Origin: Chloroflexota bacterium
Lineage (GTDB): Bacteria; Chloroflexota; Chloroflexia; Chloroflexales; Herpetosiphonaceae
Reading direction: 5' to 3'
DNA: 64,000 bases
Assembly: GCA_020161265.1 (NCBI GenBank)
Contig: JAIUOC010000001.1
Span: 310,001 to 374,000, forward strand
The notes below the pieces were generated by a model. That model made no database searches. It was given only the letters and a program-made list of their open reading frames with translations, and was not told where the DNA came from. Positions 1 through 8,166 of this stretch are shown one piece after another (within the stretch, counting starts at the first letter, position 1; each line of letters starts with the position of its first letter). Made by a program: the position numbers and the translations under genes.

Positions 1-1246
1 CATCATCACGATCATCAACAATCCGTAGCGAGCAATTTGGCAACACTCGGCCTACATCTACGATTTCGAGGGGCGGCTCAGCCTTGGGGCTTGCAGGTTG
101 CGATAGATCCTGTTGAGCGTGATCGACCATAACAGCTCTGCCCTCGTGTACCAACAGCTGGCGATCAAGCAGATAGGTATGCATGCCAGTGCCAAGCGGC
201 GAGAGCGTAACGCCAACGCATGCCTCGGCCAGCCCATAGACTGGTAGTAGCGCTTGAGGGGCTAGGCCGGCTGGGGCAAGGTGTTCAAGAAAAGCCCGAC
301 AGGTTGCTGGAATAATCGGTTCGGCGCCAACCACCAGTGCCCGCACACAGCTGAGATCAAGTGCTGCAATCCGCTCTGCTGGTACGCGTCGAGCGACTAA
401 CTCCAGCGCGAAGGGTGCTGCTGTGAGCAACGTTGCCCGATGGCGATCAGCGAGTTCTAGCCAGATCAACGGTCGGCGGGCAAAATAAAATTCAGCGATT
501 TTTACCTGCTTGATGCCGACGGCAAGTGGCAAGAGATGGGTTGTAATCAAGCCCATATCGTGATAGTAGGGCATCCAAGTTACCGTACTATCTTGGTCAT
601 TCATCGCACAGGCGGCCCGCATCTGGCGCAGGTTGGCAAGCAATGCTGCATGGGTTAATTCGATACCTCGTGGATTACCCGTACTTCCCGATGAAAACTG
701 AAGATAGGCAATCGCATTTGCTTGAGGATGCCAAGTCTCAATGGACACTTGGTTATTGTGATATATAGTAGTCTGTGAAACAGAATTGAAAAGCTGAATA
801 TCTGGTAGTGTCGATAATCCAGCTATGCGCTGTAGTGGCGCTACTGTGAGCGGATGGGCAGCTAGCGCTACAAGTCGCTCACCAAGGCTTGGATTAATCA
901 GTAAGGCTGGATGGTCTAGGGTTGTCCAGATCGCCAAAATACGTTCTGGTTCGGCGGCTAAAGGTGCTGGAATAAGCCCCGCCATGATTGCCCCCCAAAA
1001 GCTGGTTAGGAAATCATCGCTGGCCTCAACCGCAATAAGTATTACTTGACCTGGAGCCAGGCCACTGCTGCTGAGCATGGTAGCCATCTGCTGAGCGTTG
1101 GTATACAGGTCGCGATAACAGACAACCCGTTCGTGTCCTGCGGCGGCGATATGGATAATTACTTGATTGGGATTGGCTTCTGCTGCGGCTCGGAGCAGAT
1201 CGGGCAGGGTATTAACCTCGGGGCGAGACAATAAGTCAGCTGTCAT
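1..1246 (-). CDS. Fatty-acyl-AMP ligase-like (FAAL) adenylating enzyme, partial
   Basis: The first ~415 residues of an ANL-superfamily adenylating enzyme, running off the left edge of the window. Seen: ATG at 1246-1244 with a GGAG ribosome site 8 nt upstream, the ATP/phosphate loop LQFSSGSTGNPRG, then WMPYYHDMGLI and VVGAEPI. YHDMG after the loop is typical of long-chain fatty-acyl-AMP ligases that load fatty acids onto carrier proteins at the start of lipopeptide NRPS/PKS lines; ordinary NRPS A domains lack it. Inference: it starts a lipopeptide assembly line continuing beyond the window. An acyl-CoA synthetase is the main alternative, because the C-terminal lid that would separate the two is not in view. 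Confidence 0.85.
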   Translation of the reverse strand, partial: MTADLLSRPEVNTLPDLLRAAAEANPNQVIIHIAAAGHERVVCYRDLYTNAQQMATMLSSSGLAPGQVILIAVEASDDFLTSFWGAIMAGLIPAPLAAEPERILAIWTTLDHPALLINPSLGERLVALAAHPLTVAPLQRIAGLSTLPDIQLFNSVSQTTIYHNNQVSIETWHPQANAIAYLQFSSGSTGNPRGIELTHAALLANLRQMRAACAMNDQDSTVTWMPYYHDMGLITTHLLPLAVGIKQVKIAEFYFARRPLIWLELADRHRATLLTAAPFALELVARRVPAERIAALDLSCVRALVVGAEPIIPATCRAFLEHLAPAGLAPQALLPVYGLAEACVGVTLSPLGTGMHTYLLDRQLLVHEGRAVMVDHAQQDLSQPASPKAEPPLEIVDVGRVLPNCSLRIVDDRDD

Positions 1247-1406
1247 GTGGCATTCTCCAAGCCTAGCTAGCAAGCAACGCTGCGGCTAACCGCCGAGAAT
1301 CAAGAGGATCAGCGTCAGCGCAGGCAGCAAGAAGGACTCTTAGCACAGAGAATACCATAAGCTTGGATTGGGGTTGTGAGCTGACTCGCCGTAAGCATGT
1401 TAAATA

Positions 1407-1443
1407 GGCCTAACCCTATGTTTGAAGTTTATTGGGTTAGGCC
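1407..1443 (-). terminator. Hairpin terminator after the Cys-rich partner gene
   Basis: A perfect 10-bp inverted repeat (1407-1416 with 1434-1443, 17-nt loop) lies 13 bp beyond the stop of the minus-strand gene at 1457. The minus strand after the stem is only weakly U-rich, so termination is likely but not certain. The rest of 1247-1456 shows nothing I recognise. Confidence 0.5.
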
Positions 1444-1456
1444 AGCTGGATGAGCT

Positions 1457-2239
1457 TTAGGGCAAATCGGCAAGTTCGATCGAGAGCCTGAGATCAGTGT
1501 CTGGCGACATTAACTGATCTTGCGGAATGGCAACAAATACGGCTGGCCCTTCCGCCGGAATTGGGCAAACCTGACTATAGCTTCCAATTTGGGCTTTCAA
1601 CGAGCCAGGCTGCACTGGCTCAATGCTTACCTCAAGCGTCCAAGTGCCATCAGTTTCAGCAAAGGCATGGATCTCGCCTGAGAATGATGGGATAGTATAA
1701 GCGCCAAATGGACGAATTAAATAGCCCATAGCCCCGCTGTTACGAAATGCTCCGCTCAGTTCAAGCGGGGTTGGCAAGCCGCTTAGCGCTGGACGCAGGA
1801 TGGTCAGCAATGGTTTAAAGCGCTCGATAATTGGCGGTTTGAGCGAGACGGCGACACTTGGGCCAATCCAACGGGTTGACATAAGTAGTGAAGGTTCGTG
1901 ATCGAGCAAGTCAACAAATTCAGTATAGGTTTCTAAACATTCAGGACAGAACCACAAATGCAGCCAAACACTGGGATAGCGTTGCAATGCTTTAAGCGGA
2001 TTATGCCGCTCTAAAGTAACAAAATCTGCCATAAGATCCTGACATTGTTCGCAATCCGACGATGGGATGTGATCAGCTAACCACTCTAGGCGGATGGACT
2101 CATAGAGTACTGCTCGGCAAATTGGGCACTCACAAAGATGCCGATTAAAGGCTTGATAGGCTTCTGCCAAGGTGATTGTTGTGAGATTGGTTTGCAGCCA
2201 ATGTTGTACATCGCTACAAGCACATAATGGTTGGTTCAT
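1457..2239 (-). CDS. Cys-rich partner protein of an ECF-like sigma factor, unknown function
   Basis: 260 residues, not assignable to a family I know. The N-terminal ~160 residues carry paired cysteines (CAC, CECPIC, DCEQC, FCPEC), suggesting one or two zinc-finger-like modules. The last ~90 residues look beta-rich, and the pattern (WTLEVSIEP, then VFVAIPQDQ) resembles the C-terminus of the protein at 7258-7944 (WQLAVSVAS, then IFLAIAPDQ). There is no membrane helix. It lies just downstream of the sigma gene on the same strand, as anti-sigma genes usually do. I chose ATG at 2239; a TTG at 2254 would add five residues but has no better ribosome site. Inference: cytoplasmic zinc-finger regulator of the neighbouring sigma factor. 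Confidence 0.7.
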   Translation of the reverse strand: MNQPLCACSDVQHWLQTNLTTITLAEAYQAFNRHLCECPICRAVLYESIRLEWLADHIPSSDCEQCQDLMADFVTLERHNPLKALQRYPSVWLHLWFCPECLETYTEFVDLLDHEPSLLMSTRWIGPSVAVSLKPPIIERFKPLLTILRPALSGLPTPLELSGAFRNSGAMGYLIRPFGAYTIPSFSGEIHAFAETDGTWTLEVSIEPVQPGSLKAQIGSYSQVCPIPAEGPAVFVAIPQDQLMSPDTDLRLSIELADLP

Positions 2240-2320
2240 AGCATACTCAATCAACTAGATTTTTCATCATTCAGAAGCATAGCGCGTCTGATGATCTAGA
2301 TACGTTAACTAAAATTTTTT

Positions 2321-3061
2321 TCAGGTCTGTGGTGGATTGTGATCAGGATTAGCGCGAAAACCCCGAAATAAATCTCGGACAAGCTTCAGTAAGCTATGCA
2401 CTCGGCTCGGCTTGAGATGTAGATAGTCGCCAATTTGCTTCAAGGTTGCATCTTGATCAACATACATTGCAAAAACCGTCAGTAAGCGTTGATCAGTTTG
2501 TTGGCGTAGGATCGCTTCAAATTCAATACGTTCAACATTATTGATCGCAACATCAATCACTGATTCTTGCTGGCTCTGTAATCCACCATGCAATTCAATT
2601 GACTCTTGCTCAGCGGCCCGGGATTGAGTATTTTGGCGGCGATGTAACTGTAACGACTCATTAATGACAATTCGCGTAATCCATGTGCGGAAGGCTGAAC
2701 GATACTTGAAAAGTTTAATTTTCTCGAGGGTTCTTAGCAAGGCTAATTGACAAATATCTTCTTCATCTAAGGCACTATCTTTTTTCCAGTGGTAGCTATA
2801 AAGCCGAATTGTGTGCAGACATTGGGCCTGCACTTCGCCCAGCGCAGCTGCATGATCAGGGTGGTTGCTATCTTGGAGTGCCTGCACCAGATGCTTTTCG
2901 GTATGAATATAGCTCAAAACGAGCGCCTGTTCCTCAGGCGTTGTGGCTTCACTCTGTTCAAGTGTCACAGCATACTCGAAGCATTGTTGTGGGCTTAATT
3001 GCCAGCCTTGCGCCGCTCCAAACGCTGCTACAACATCAATCGTCGCTTGGTGAGCTGCCAT
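2321..3061 (-). CDS. ECF-type RNA polymerase sigma factor
   Basis: 246 residues. Region 2 is visible in the middle (DEEDICQLALLRTLEKIKLFKY, then AFRTWITRIVINESLQLHRR), which is core RNA-polymerase and -10 contact sequence. Region 4 is at the C-terminus (FAMYVDQDATLKQIGDYL followed by VHSLLKLVRDLFR), an HTH for the -35 element. The ~75 residues before region 2 are longer than in most ECF sigmas. ATG at 3061 follows AAGGAATAACC. The downstream Cys-rich gene at 1457-2239 is probably its regulator, and the divergent gene at 3278 encodes a TPR-CHAT protease. Inference: a regulon switched by the activity of these neighbours. Confidence 0.85.
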   Translation of the reverse strand: MAAHQATIDVVAAFGAAQGWQLSPQQCFEYAVTLEQSEATTPEEQALVLSYIHTEKHLVQALQDSNHPDHAAALGEVQAQCLHTIRLYSYHWKKDSALDEEDICQLALLRTLEKIKLFKYRSAFRTWITRIVINESLQLHRRQNTQSRAAEQESIELHGGLQSQQESVIDVAINNVERIEFEAILRQQTDQRLLTVFAMYVDQDATLKQIGDYLHLKPSRVHSLLKLVRDLFRGFRANPDHNPPQT

Positions 3062-3277
3062 GGTTATTCCTTAAAATACCAAATTTATCAGCGAATTAGT
3101 CGCTTAGTAATAGAGCTAATATTGGCATAGCATACCAATCAAGCGCTTTAAACATTCAGTAAAATATGCTAGAATCCACTCCATCTGCATCTGATACGCT
3201 AATCAATAACATAAATGACGATTATTAGCAAGCTAATAATCCTGAAATGCCTAACAATTCCAAGGAAAGGATTGGCG
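3062..3277. promoter_or_regulatory. Divergent promoter region between sigma factor and TPR-CHAT genes
   Basis: 216 bp of AT-rich sequence separates the two divergent starts. A plus-strand TAGAAT at about 3170-3175 could be a -10 box with a poor -35. The CHAT ribosome site AAGGAAAGG (3262-3270) is very strong. No clear operator palindrome is visible. Confidence 0.4.
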
Positions 3278-6115
3278 ATGCCCTCTGTTTTTACGATTCC
3301 TGAGCAAGCTTATGCCATTCTAAAAACCATGGAACGCAATCCTCGGGCAGCAGTAATTCAGGCTCAGCTATTTGATCAGGATGGTGCTGAACCATTCTGG
3401 AAGGCCTTCCTCTTGGGTTCAACCTTGTTGGCTTGGGAGCGAATCAGCGAGTCGGTCGAGTGGTTGGAAGCTGCCCATGAGCTAGCGCAACAAGCGGAGT
3501 TGCCGCAACTATGGCAACTCCATACGCTTCGCGCACTGCTGCTCCAACGATCATTAGCTGATAGTTCGACGGAGATCGAAGCTTGGACACGCTTGATCGA
3601 GCAATATCAAAAGCTTAACGAGATGACTGAAGCTGCGCGGACTGCAATCTATTTGGCTAGAGCTTGGCATAGTAAACGCGACCCTCAGGCAGTTCAGCAA
3701 ATTGTCGATCGATGGCTGCCATACTTGGATAATCCTCACGATCGGAGTGATGCGGCGAAACTCCAGCGCGTGCTTGGGGCGGCGCTGGTGGCGAAAGGCG
3801 AATATCTTCGGACAATTTCGCTTTTGCAAGCAGCAATTGCTTGGTTTGCGCATGATGCTAATCCGCTTGAAATTGCTAAATGTCAAGTTGAACAGGCTTG
3901 GGCCTTGATCGCATCTGAGCAATTGGACGAGGCTCAAACGTTGCTGGATCAAGCGGCGGTTGAATTTCAAGCCCATGATTTGCCATTACAGCAAGCCTTC
4001 GTGAAGCTCAATCAAAGTGCCCTTTTGCAATTGCGCGGCGATTACGCTGGGGCATTGGCTCGCTGCCAACAAGCCCGTGAATTGTTTAACCACGTTGGTC
4101 GAACGATTGATGTTGGGAGTTGCGAAGGAACGTTGGGCGCAATTTATCAACAAATTGGCCATTGGGATGCTGCTCAGGCTCATTATATGCTGGCGTTGGC
4201 GATTTTTACTGAGAAATCGGCTCAAGGCCGGATGTTAATGTTATATTTAAACCTAGCTAGCATTGCGATTCTCAAGCGCGATCCATCCCTAGCACATTAT
4301 TATATACAATTCTATGAAAAAGCTCCCCTAGCTGCTGAGCACCAATTGTTTAAGGGTAGTGCCTCGCGGATTAAAGCTGATATTTTCTATCAGGAAGCGG
4401 CGATTGATTTGGCCATGGAAACGCTTTATTTGGCCCATGATCAGTTTTTACAAAATGGTGAATATACTCGCGCTGCGGAATGCCGCTTAGAACATACCTG
4501 GATTGGATTACAGCATCACAATGGCCAAGCACTTGATCAACGATTACTCGAAGAATTAGTTGATCAATTTGCATCGCAACCAATCCATCAATGGCGAGCT
4601 TTGTATGGCTTAGCCCGCTTGGCTGAATTACAGCACCAACCAACCCAAGCGCTGAGCTATTATGAGGCGGCTAGTCAATGTATCTTTACGCTGCGTCGCC
4701 AACTTGCGAGTGAGCATCTTAGCAGTTCGCTGTTTACGCGAGCCAAACAATTGTATCTTGATGCATTTGCATGTGCTTTGGGCCTGAACAATGTCACAAG
4801 TATGCTGCTGTTGGCTGAGCAGCAACGAGCATTAACGATTCAACGCCTTTTACTGCATCAATTGCCAACGATCGCCCAAGGCTTTGAACAAACCCAACTC
4901 CTGCAATCAATCCGTGAAATCAGCCGTTTAGTGCAAACGCAACGCCATAATGCGGCGCTCAAAGCCCAATTACAAGCGCAACTAGCCGACTATGTTCGGA
5001 TGCTTGGGCAACTTCGCCATCAACAGTTGCCACCCCAATTGCCTGACCAACAGCTTGAGATCAGAACCATCCAAGCCAATCTTCAACGTAGCTACGGCTC
5101 ACATTGGACAATTTTATCCTATTGCTGGATTGAGCATAATCTTTTAATTATCGGAATTGATCAACAATCGATTTTTTATGAATATATCGCCATTACCAAG
5201 GAAGTTGAGCAATTGCTGCGGTTGGCGTGTGATCCACAATCCCGTAATTTTGCCTATCGTGATGGGCGTTTAGCGCCTGATCGCGATGAACTATTATGGT
5301 CGCTGCAAACAATGTTGGGATCATTACTCATTCCCAAGCGGGTGCAGCAGCAACTCCACGCTGATTATCGTTTGTATCTTGTGCCAAGTGGTGTTTTACA
5401 TCAATTGCCGTGGCCTGCCTTGCGGATTGCTGATAAGTGGTTGTGTGAGGTGGCAATTTTGCAAGTTGTTCCAAGCCTGACGTTATTTACCTCAAGCCCA
5501 ACCGTGGCTAGCTCCAAGCGTATTTTTCTAGGTGGTTGTAGCACCTTTAATCATCCCTATCCAAACCTTCCGCATGTAGCTGCCGAGCTGCATACGATTG
5601 CGACTGATTATCCTGCCGACTACACGCTTGATCTCCAGCCGCAATGCCAGCTTGCTAGCATCAAAGCGATGACGAAAGAATCTGACTATGCGATTATCCA
5701 TCTTGCAACCCATGCGAGTATGCGACCGATTCATGGGCTGATTGGTCATATTGCCTTTGCTGATGGCGAGTTATGGCTCAGCGAGATTATCCATTTAAAC
5801 GTAGCCCATGCCTTAGTTTTGCTATCGACCTGCGATGGAGCTGTGGCCGAGCTACTTCCAGGTGAAGAAAACTTAAGTTTGGCATGGGCTTGGATTGTAG
5901 CAGGTGCTCGCGGCGTGCTTGCCAATCTATGGCCGAGCCGTGATGGCAGCCTCAGCACCCTTTTAAATACCATCCATACGACGCTTAGAAAAGGAGACGA
6001 CCCAGCGCTTGCCCTAGCTTTAGCTCACCGCCAAGCCATCCAACGGGAAGACCTCGTTTTGGATTGGGGCGGATTAGTGTTTACCAGTCAATATTATGCT
6101 GCAGAACGCGACTAA
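3278..6115 (+). CDS. TPR-CHAT protein (putative caspase-like protease)
   Basis: 945 residues. The N-terminal ~600 are helical TPR-like units (for example WERISESVEWLEAAHELAQQ and YLALHDQF-type helices), a protein-binding solenoid. The last ~280 form a CHAT domain, a caspase-related peptidase fold. The likely dyad is His812 in HLATHA and Cys852 in LLSTCDGA, followed by GARGVLANLW. I chose ATG at 3278 because AAGGAAAGG precedes it at good distance; an ATG at 3215 has no ribosome site. It is divergent from one sigma/partner pair and upstream of a second. Known: TPR-CHAT (Csx29) in type III-E CRISPR cleaves Csx30, a sigma-factor inhibitor. Inference: this one may act on a nearby partner protein. 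The substrate is unproven. Confidence 0.85.
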   Translation: MPSVFTIPEQAYAILKTMERNPRAAVIQAQLFDQDGAEPFWKAFLLGSTLLAWERISESVEWLEAAHELAQQAELPQLWQLHTLRALLLQRSLADSSTEIEAWTRLIEQYQKLNEMTEAARTAIYLARAWHSKRDPQAVQQIVDRWLPYLDNPHDRSDAAKLQRVLGAALVAKGEYLRTISLLQAAIAWFAHDANPLEIAKCQVEQAWALIASEQLDEAQTLLDQAAVEFQAHDLPLQQAFVKLNQSALLQLRGDYAGALARCQQARELFNHVGRTIDVGSCEGTLGAIYQQIGHWDAAQAHYMLALAIFTEKSAQGRMLMLYLNLASIAILKRDPSLAHYYIQFYEKAPLAAEHQLFKGSASRIKADIFYQEAAIDLAMETLYLAHDQFLQNGEYTRAAECRLEHTWIGLQHHNGQALDQRLLEELVDQFASQPIHQWRALYGLARLAELQHQPTQALSYYEAASQCIFTLRRQLASEHLSSSLFTRAKQLYLDAFACALGLNNVTSMLLLAEQQRALTIQRLLLHQLPTIAQGFEQTQLLQSIREISRLVQTQRHNAALKAQLQAQLADYVRMLGQLRHQQLPPQLPDQQLEIRTIQANLQRSYGSHWTILSYCWIEHNLLIIGIDQQSIFYEYIAITKEVEQLLRLACDPQSRNFAYRDGRLAPDRDELLWSLQTMLGSLLIPKRVQQQLHADYRLYLVPSGVLHQLPWPALRIADKWLCEVAILQVVPSLTLFTSSPTVASSKRIFLGGCSTFNHPYPNLPHVAAELHTIATDYPADYTLDLQPQCQLASIKAMTKESDYAIIHLATHASMRPIHGLIGHIAFADGELWLSEIIHLNVAHALVLLSTCDGAVAELLPGEENLSLAWAWIVAGARGVLANLWPSRDGSLSTLLNTIHTTLRKGDDPALALALAHRQAIQREDLVLDWGGLVFTSQYYAAERD

Positions 6116-6158
6116 GCAAGAGAGTTTAGCCGCGTTCGATTGAATTATGGTATGCGAT

Positions 6159-6338
6159 TTACCAGCGGACTGGGCCTTTCAAGCCACCACCGCCACCGCC
6201 ACCACCGCAAATTAAAGGGTTGCCACAAGCAAGGAGTTGGTTCGAAGGTTCAGGCAGCTGTAATTGATTGGCTGATTCAATGCGACCAAAAACAAAAAGC
6301 AAGCCAACGATCATCAATCCACAAACTGTGCGTTTCAT
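6159..6338 (-). CDS. Small secreted-type peptide with Gly8 tract
   Basis: A 59-residue gene too short for most ORF filters. ATG at 6338-6336 has an excellent AAGGAG site 9 nt upstream. The N-terminus looks like a signal peptide: MKRT, hydrophobic GLMIVGLLFVFG, then a possible cleavage site near IESA. The mature part has two cysteines (LLACGNPLIC) directly followed by eight glycines and GLKGPVRW. It sits antisense between the CHAT gene and the second sigma gene. I recognise no family. Inference: exported small peptide, perhaps an effector, signal or precursor tied to this regulatory island. The codon-level start, ribosome site and signal-like N-terminus argue that it is real. Confidence 0.65.
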   Translation of the reverse strand: MKRTVCGLMIVGLLFVFGRIESANQLQLPEPSNQLLACGNPLICGGGGGGGGLKGPVRW

Positions 6339-6462
6339 AATGTTCTACTCCTTTGTGTTGACCAGAAAATCCTGGCATCACAGAAGAGTTGTGAACGAGC
6401 ATTTCATCTCATTTGATCGTGAGGATTTTTGAATGAGTTTGTTGATTCAAAAGGATTAACCG

Positions 6463-7221
6463 ATGCACGATACACTTGCTGCCCAAGTTGAGGCGGTATG
6501 GCACAAGCTTCAGCGCCAATTTCAATGGTCGCTTGTCCAGGAACAAGCGGCGATCATTCGCTCGGTAACCCAAGATTTAGCCCAACACGCTGGGCCAATT
6601 AATGAACAACAGATAAAATTGGCGATTCAGCAAGCCTATGCGCAGTGTCTCTACGGTGCTATTATGGCAATGCGGATGAATAATCCACGGCGGCATGTCC
6701 AACCAAACGCCAACTTAGCCTGTGACGATATTTACACCATGGCGTTTCGGCGGGCGCTCAAACTTGGAGCCGAGGAGCAATTGGCGCGTGATATTGCTCA
6801 AGAAGTCGTCAAAGTGTTGATCACGAATCCTGAAAAGGTGCGTGAGCCTAAAGCGCTTTTTAGCTGGGTTTGGTATCAAGTTCGTGATTTTACCAGCCGT
6901 GATCGACGGGCTAAACCAGTCGATTCGCTTGAGCAAGTAGAAGAGCGAACGAATAATTCTGCGATCTTGGTATCTAACACTAATGTAAGCGAACAAATCG
7001 AGGATAGATTATTTGCTCAGGCAATTCTTGATTTACTACCAACAATCCTCTCTCCATTGCAACATCAAATTATTGATTTAGTTTGCTTTCAAGAGTTAAC
7101 TCCACGCGATGCAGCTGAAAGACTTAATACGAGTGCACATCATGTTCGGGTTGAGAAATCACGAGCACTTGCGAAAATTCGCTCACATCCAGCGCTTCAA
7201 GCATGGATTGATGCGGATTAA
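6463..7221 (+). CDS. Second ECF-type sigma factor
   Basis: 252 residues, with ATG preceded by AAAGGATTAACCG. Region 2 is recognisable (LARDIAQEVVKVLITNP, then FSWVWYQVRDFTSRDRRAK), and region 4 ends the protein (LDLLPTILSPLQHQIIDLV, then LTPRDAAERLNTSAHHVRVEKSRALAKIR). The N-terminal ~100 residues are an extension with helical character. It shares architecture and gene order (sigma, then partner) with the pair at 3061-1457 on the other side of the CHAT gene. The partner gene follows after 36 bp. Inference: a sigma factor held or released by its downstream partner. Confidence 0.8.
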   Translation: MHDTLAAQVEAVWHKLQRQFQWSLVQEQAAIIRSVTQDLAQHAGPINEQQIKLAIQQAYAQCLYGAIMAMRMNNPRRHVQPNANLACDDIYTMAFRRALKLGAEEQLARDIAQEVVKVLITNPEKVREPKALFSWVWYQVRDFTSRDRRAKPVDSLEQVEERTNNSAILVSNTNVSEQIEDRLFAQAILDLLPTILSPLQHQIIDLVCFQELTPRDAAERLNTSAHHVRVEKSRALAKIRSHPALQAWIDAD

Positions 7222-7257
7222 TCGACAATTGGCGTTATTTTATAATGAGTGTATATC

Positions 7258-7944
7258 ATGAATGCTGACCAAAAAAACCACAAGCTAAAGCAAGCACTTA
7301 ACTCAGTATCTCCATTATCGTTTCAAGCAGCACAAGCTCAAATTTCTCAGTTGGTAATCGCTGAGCTATCTGGTGTTGATATCGAGCAGGAATATGCTCA
7401 AGTTTTGCAAGCACTCGATCAATACCCTGAGCTTGCTGAAGAATATGCGTTGCAAATGGAAGAGCAATTGGCGTTTTTAGCCGAGACCGATCCTTTACCA
7501 AAGCCAAGCAATATCCCAACATTTTTCCCCAAGCCAGTTGTACAGATCAAACGGAATACTGCACTCCCGTGGGGCCAATTGCTACAAAATTTCTTGATTC
7601 AGCTCAGTCCACCGCTCTTAGCCAAATCGCTTGATGCTGACCTTGGCCAAACACCTGCTGATGATCCTGCGGTGGATTCAATTGAATATCTCGAGTATGT
7701 GGCAACTCATGAGGCTTATCAGGTGAATATTCAAGCGACCTTGCAGCGGATTCCCCCCGACGGATGGCAGCTCGCCGTTTCGGTCGCATCGGTTCCTCCA
7801 ACTACTTGGAAGGTGGGAGCCACGTTAAATGAGCAAGCCTTACCAATACTTGAGCATCAGCCGCCTATAACTACGTTTGGCCCGCTGCCATCCGTCCCCA
7901 GTGATTCGATCTTCTTGGCGATTGCACCAGACCAAGCTCCCTAA
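7258..7944 (+). CDS. Partner protein of the second sigma factor, unknown function
   Basis: 228 residues with no family I can name. The first ~90 residues are acidic and helical (DQYPELAEEYALQMEEQLAFL). The end is beta-rich (DGWQLAVSVASVPPTTWKVG, then SIFLAIAPDQAP) and resembles the C-terminus of the partner gene at 1457-2239. No membrane segment and no Cys clusters are seen, unlike the first partner. I chose ATG at 7258 (GAG at suitable distance) over GTG at 7249. Inference: the shared C-terminal domain, found next to two sigma factors, may bind sigma or sense a signal. Confidence 0.65.
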   Translation: MNADQKNHKLKQALNSVSPLSFQAAQAQISQLVIAELSGVDIEQEYAQVLQALDQYPELAEEYALQMEEQLAFLAETDPLPKPSNIPTFFPKPVVQIKRNTALPWGQLLQNFLIQLSPPLLAKSLDADLGQTPADDPAVDSIEYLEYVATHEAYQVNIQATLQRIPPDGWQLAVSVASVPPTTWKVGATLNEQALPILEHQPPITTFGPLPSVPSDSIFLAIAPDQAP

Positions 7945-7970
7945 ACTTGTCTATGATTGACATTTAATCA

Positions 7971-8017
7971 AGCCACTCTTGGGCTGCCTTTGGGCATTGG
8001 CTCAGGAGTGGTTTTTT
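7971..8017 (+). terminator. Rho-independent terminator after the sigma/partner pair
   Basis: CCACTC (7973-7978) pairs with GAGTGG (8006-8011), with further internal pairing, and is followed by six T at 8012-8017. It closes the 6463-7944 transcription unit. The remaining ~150 bp up to 8166 is the promoter region of the next gene. Confidence 0.75.
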
Positions 8018-8166
8018 GGGTCTCACGCATCTTTGAGGTATTAAAGGCTTGACTTTAGTAAAAAATTGCTTAAAGTGTGTTTGTAATTTCATTGAACTTA
8101 TAAACTATCAATCCAGCCCTAGAATGAAATCACGCGAATGATTTGGCATAGGTTTGGAGGCTATGT

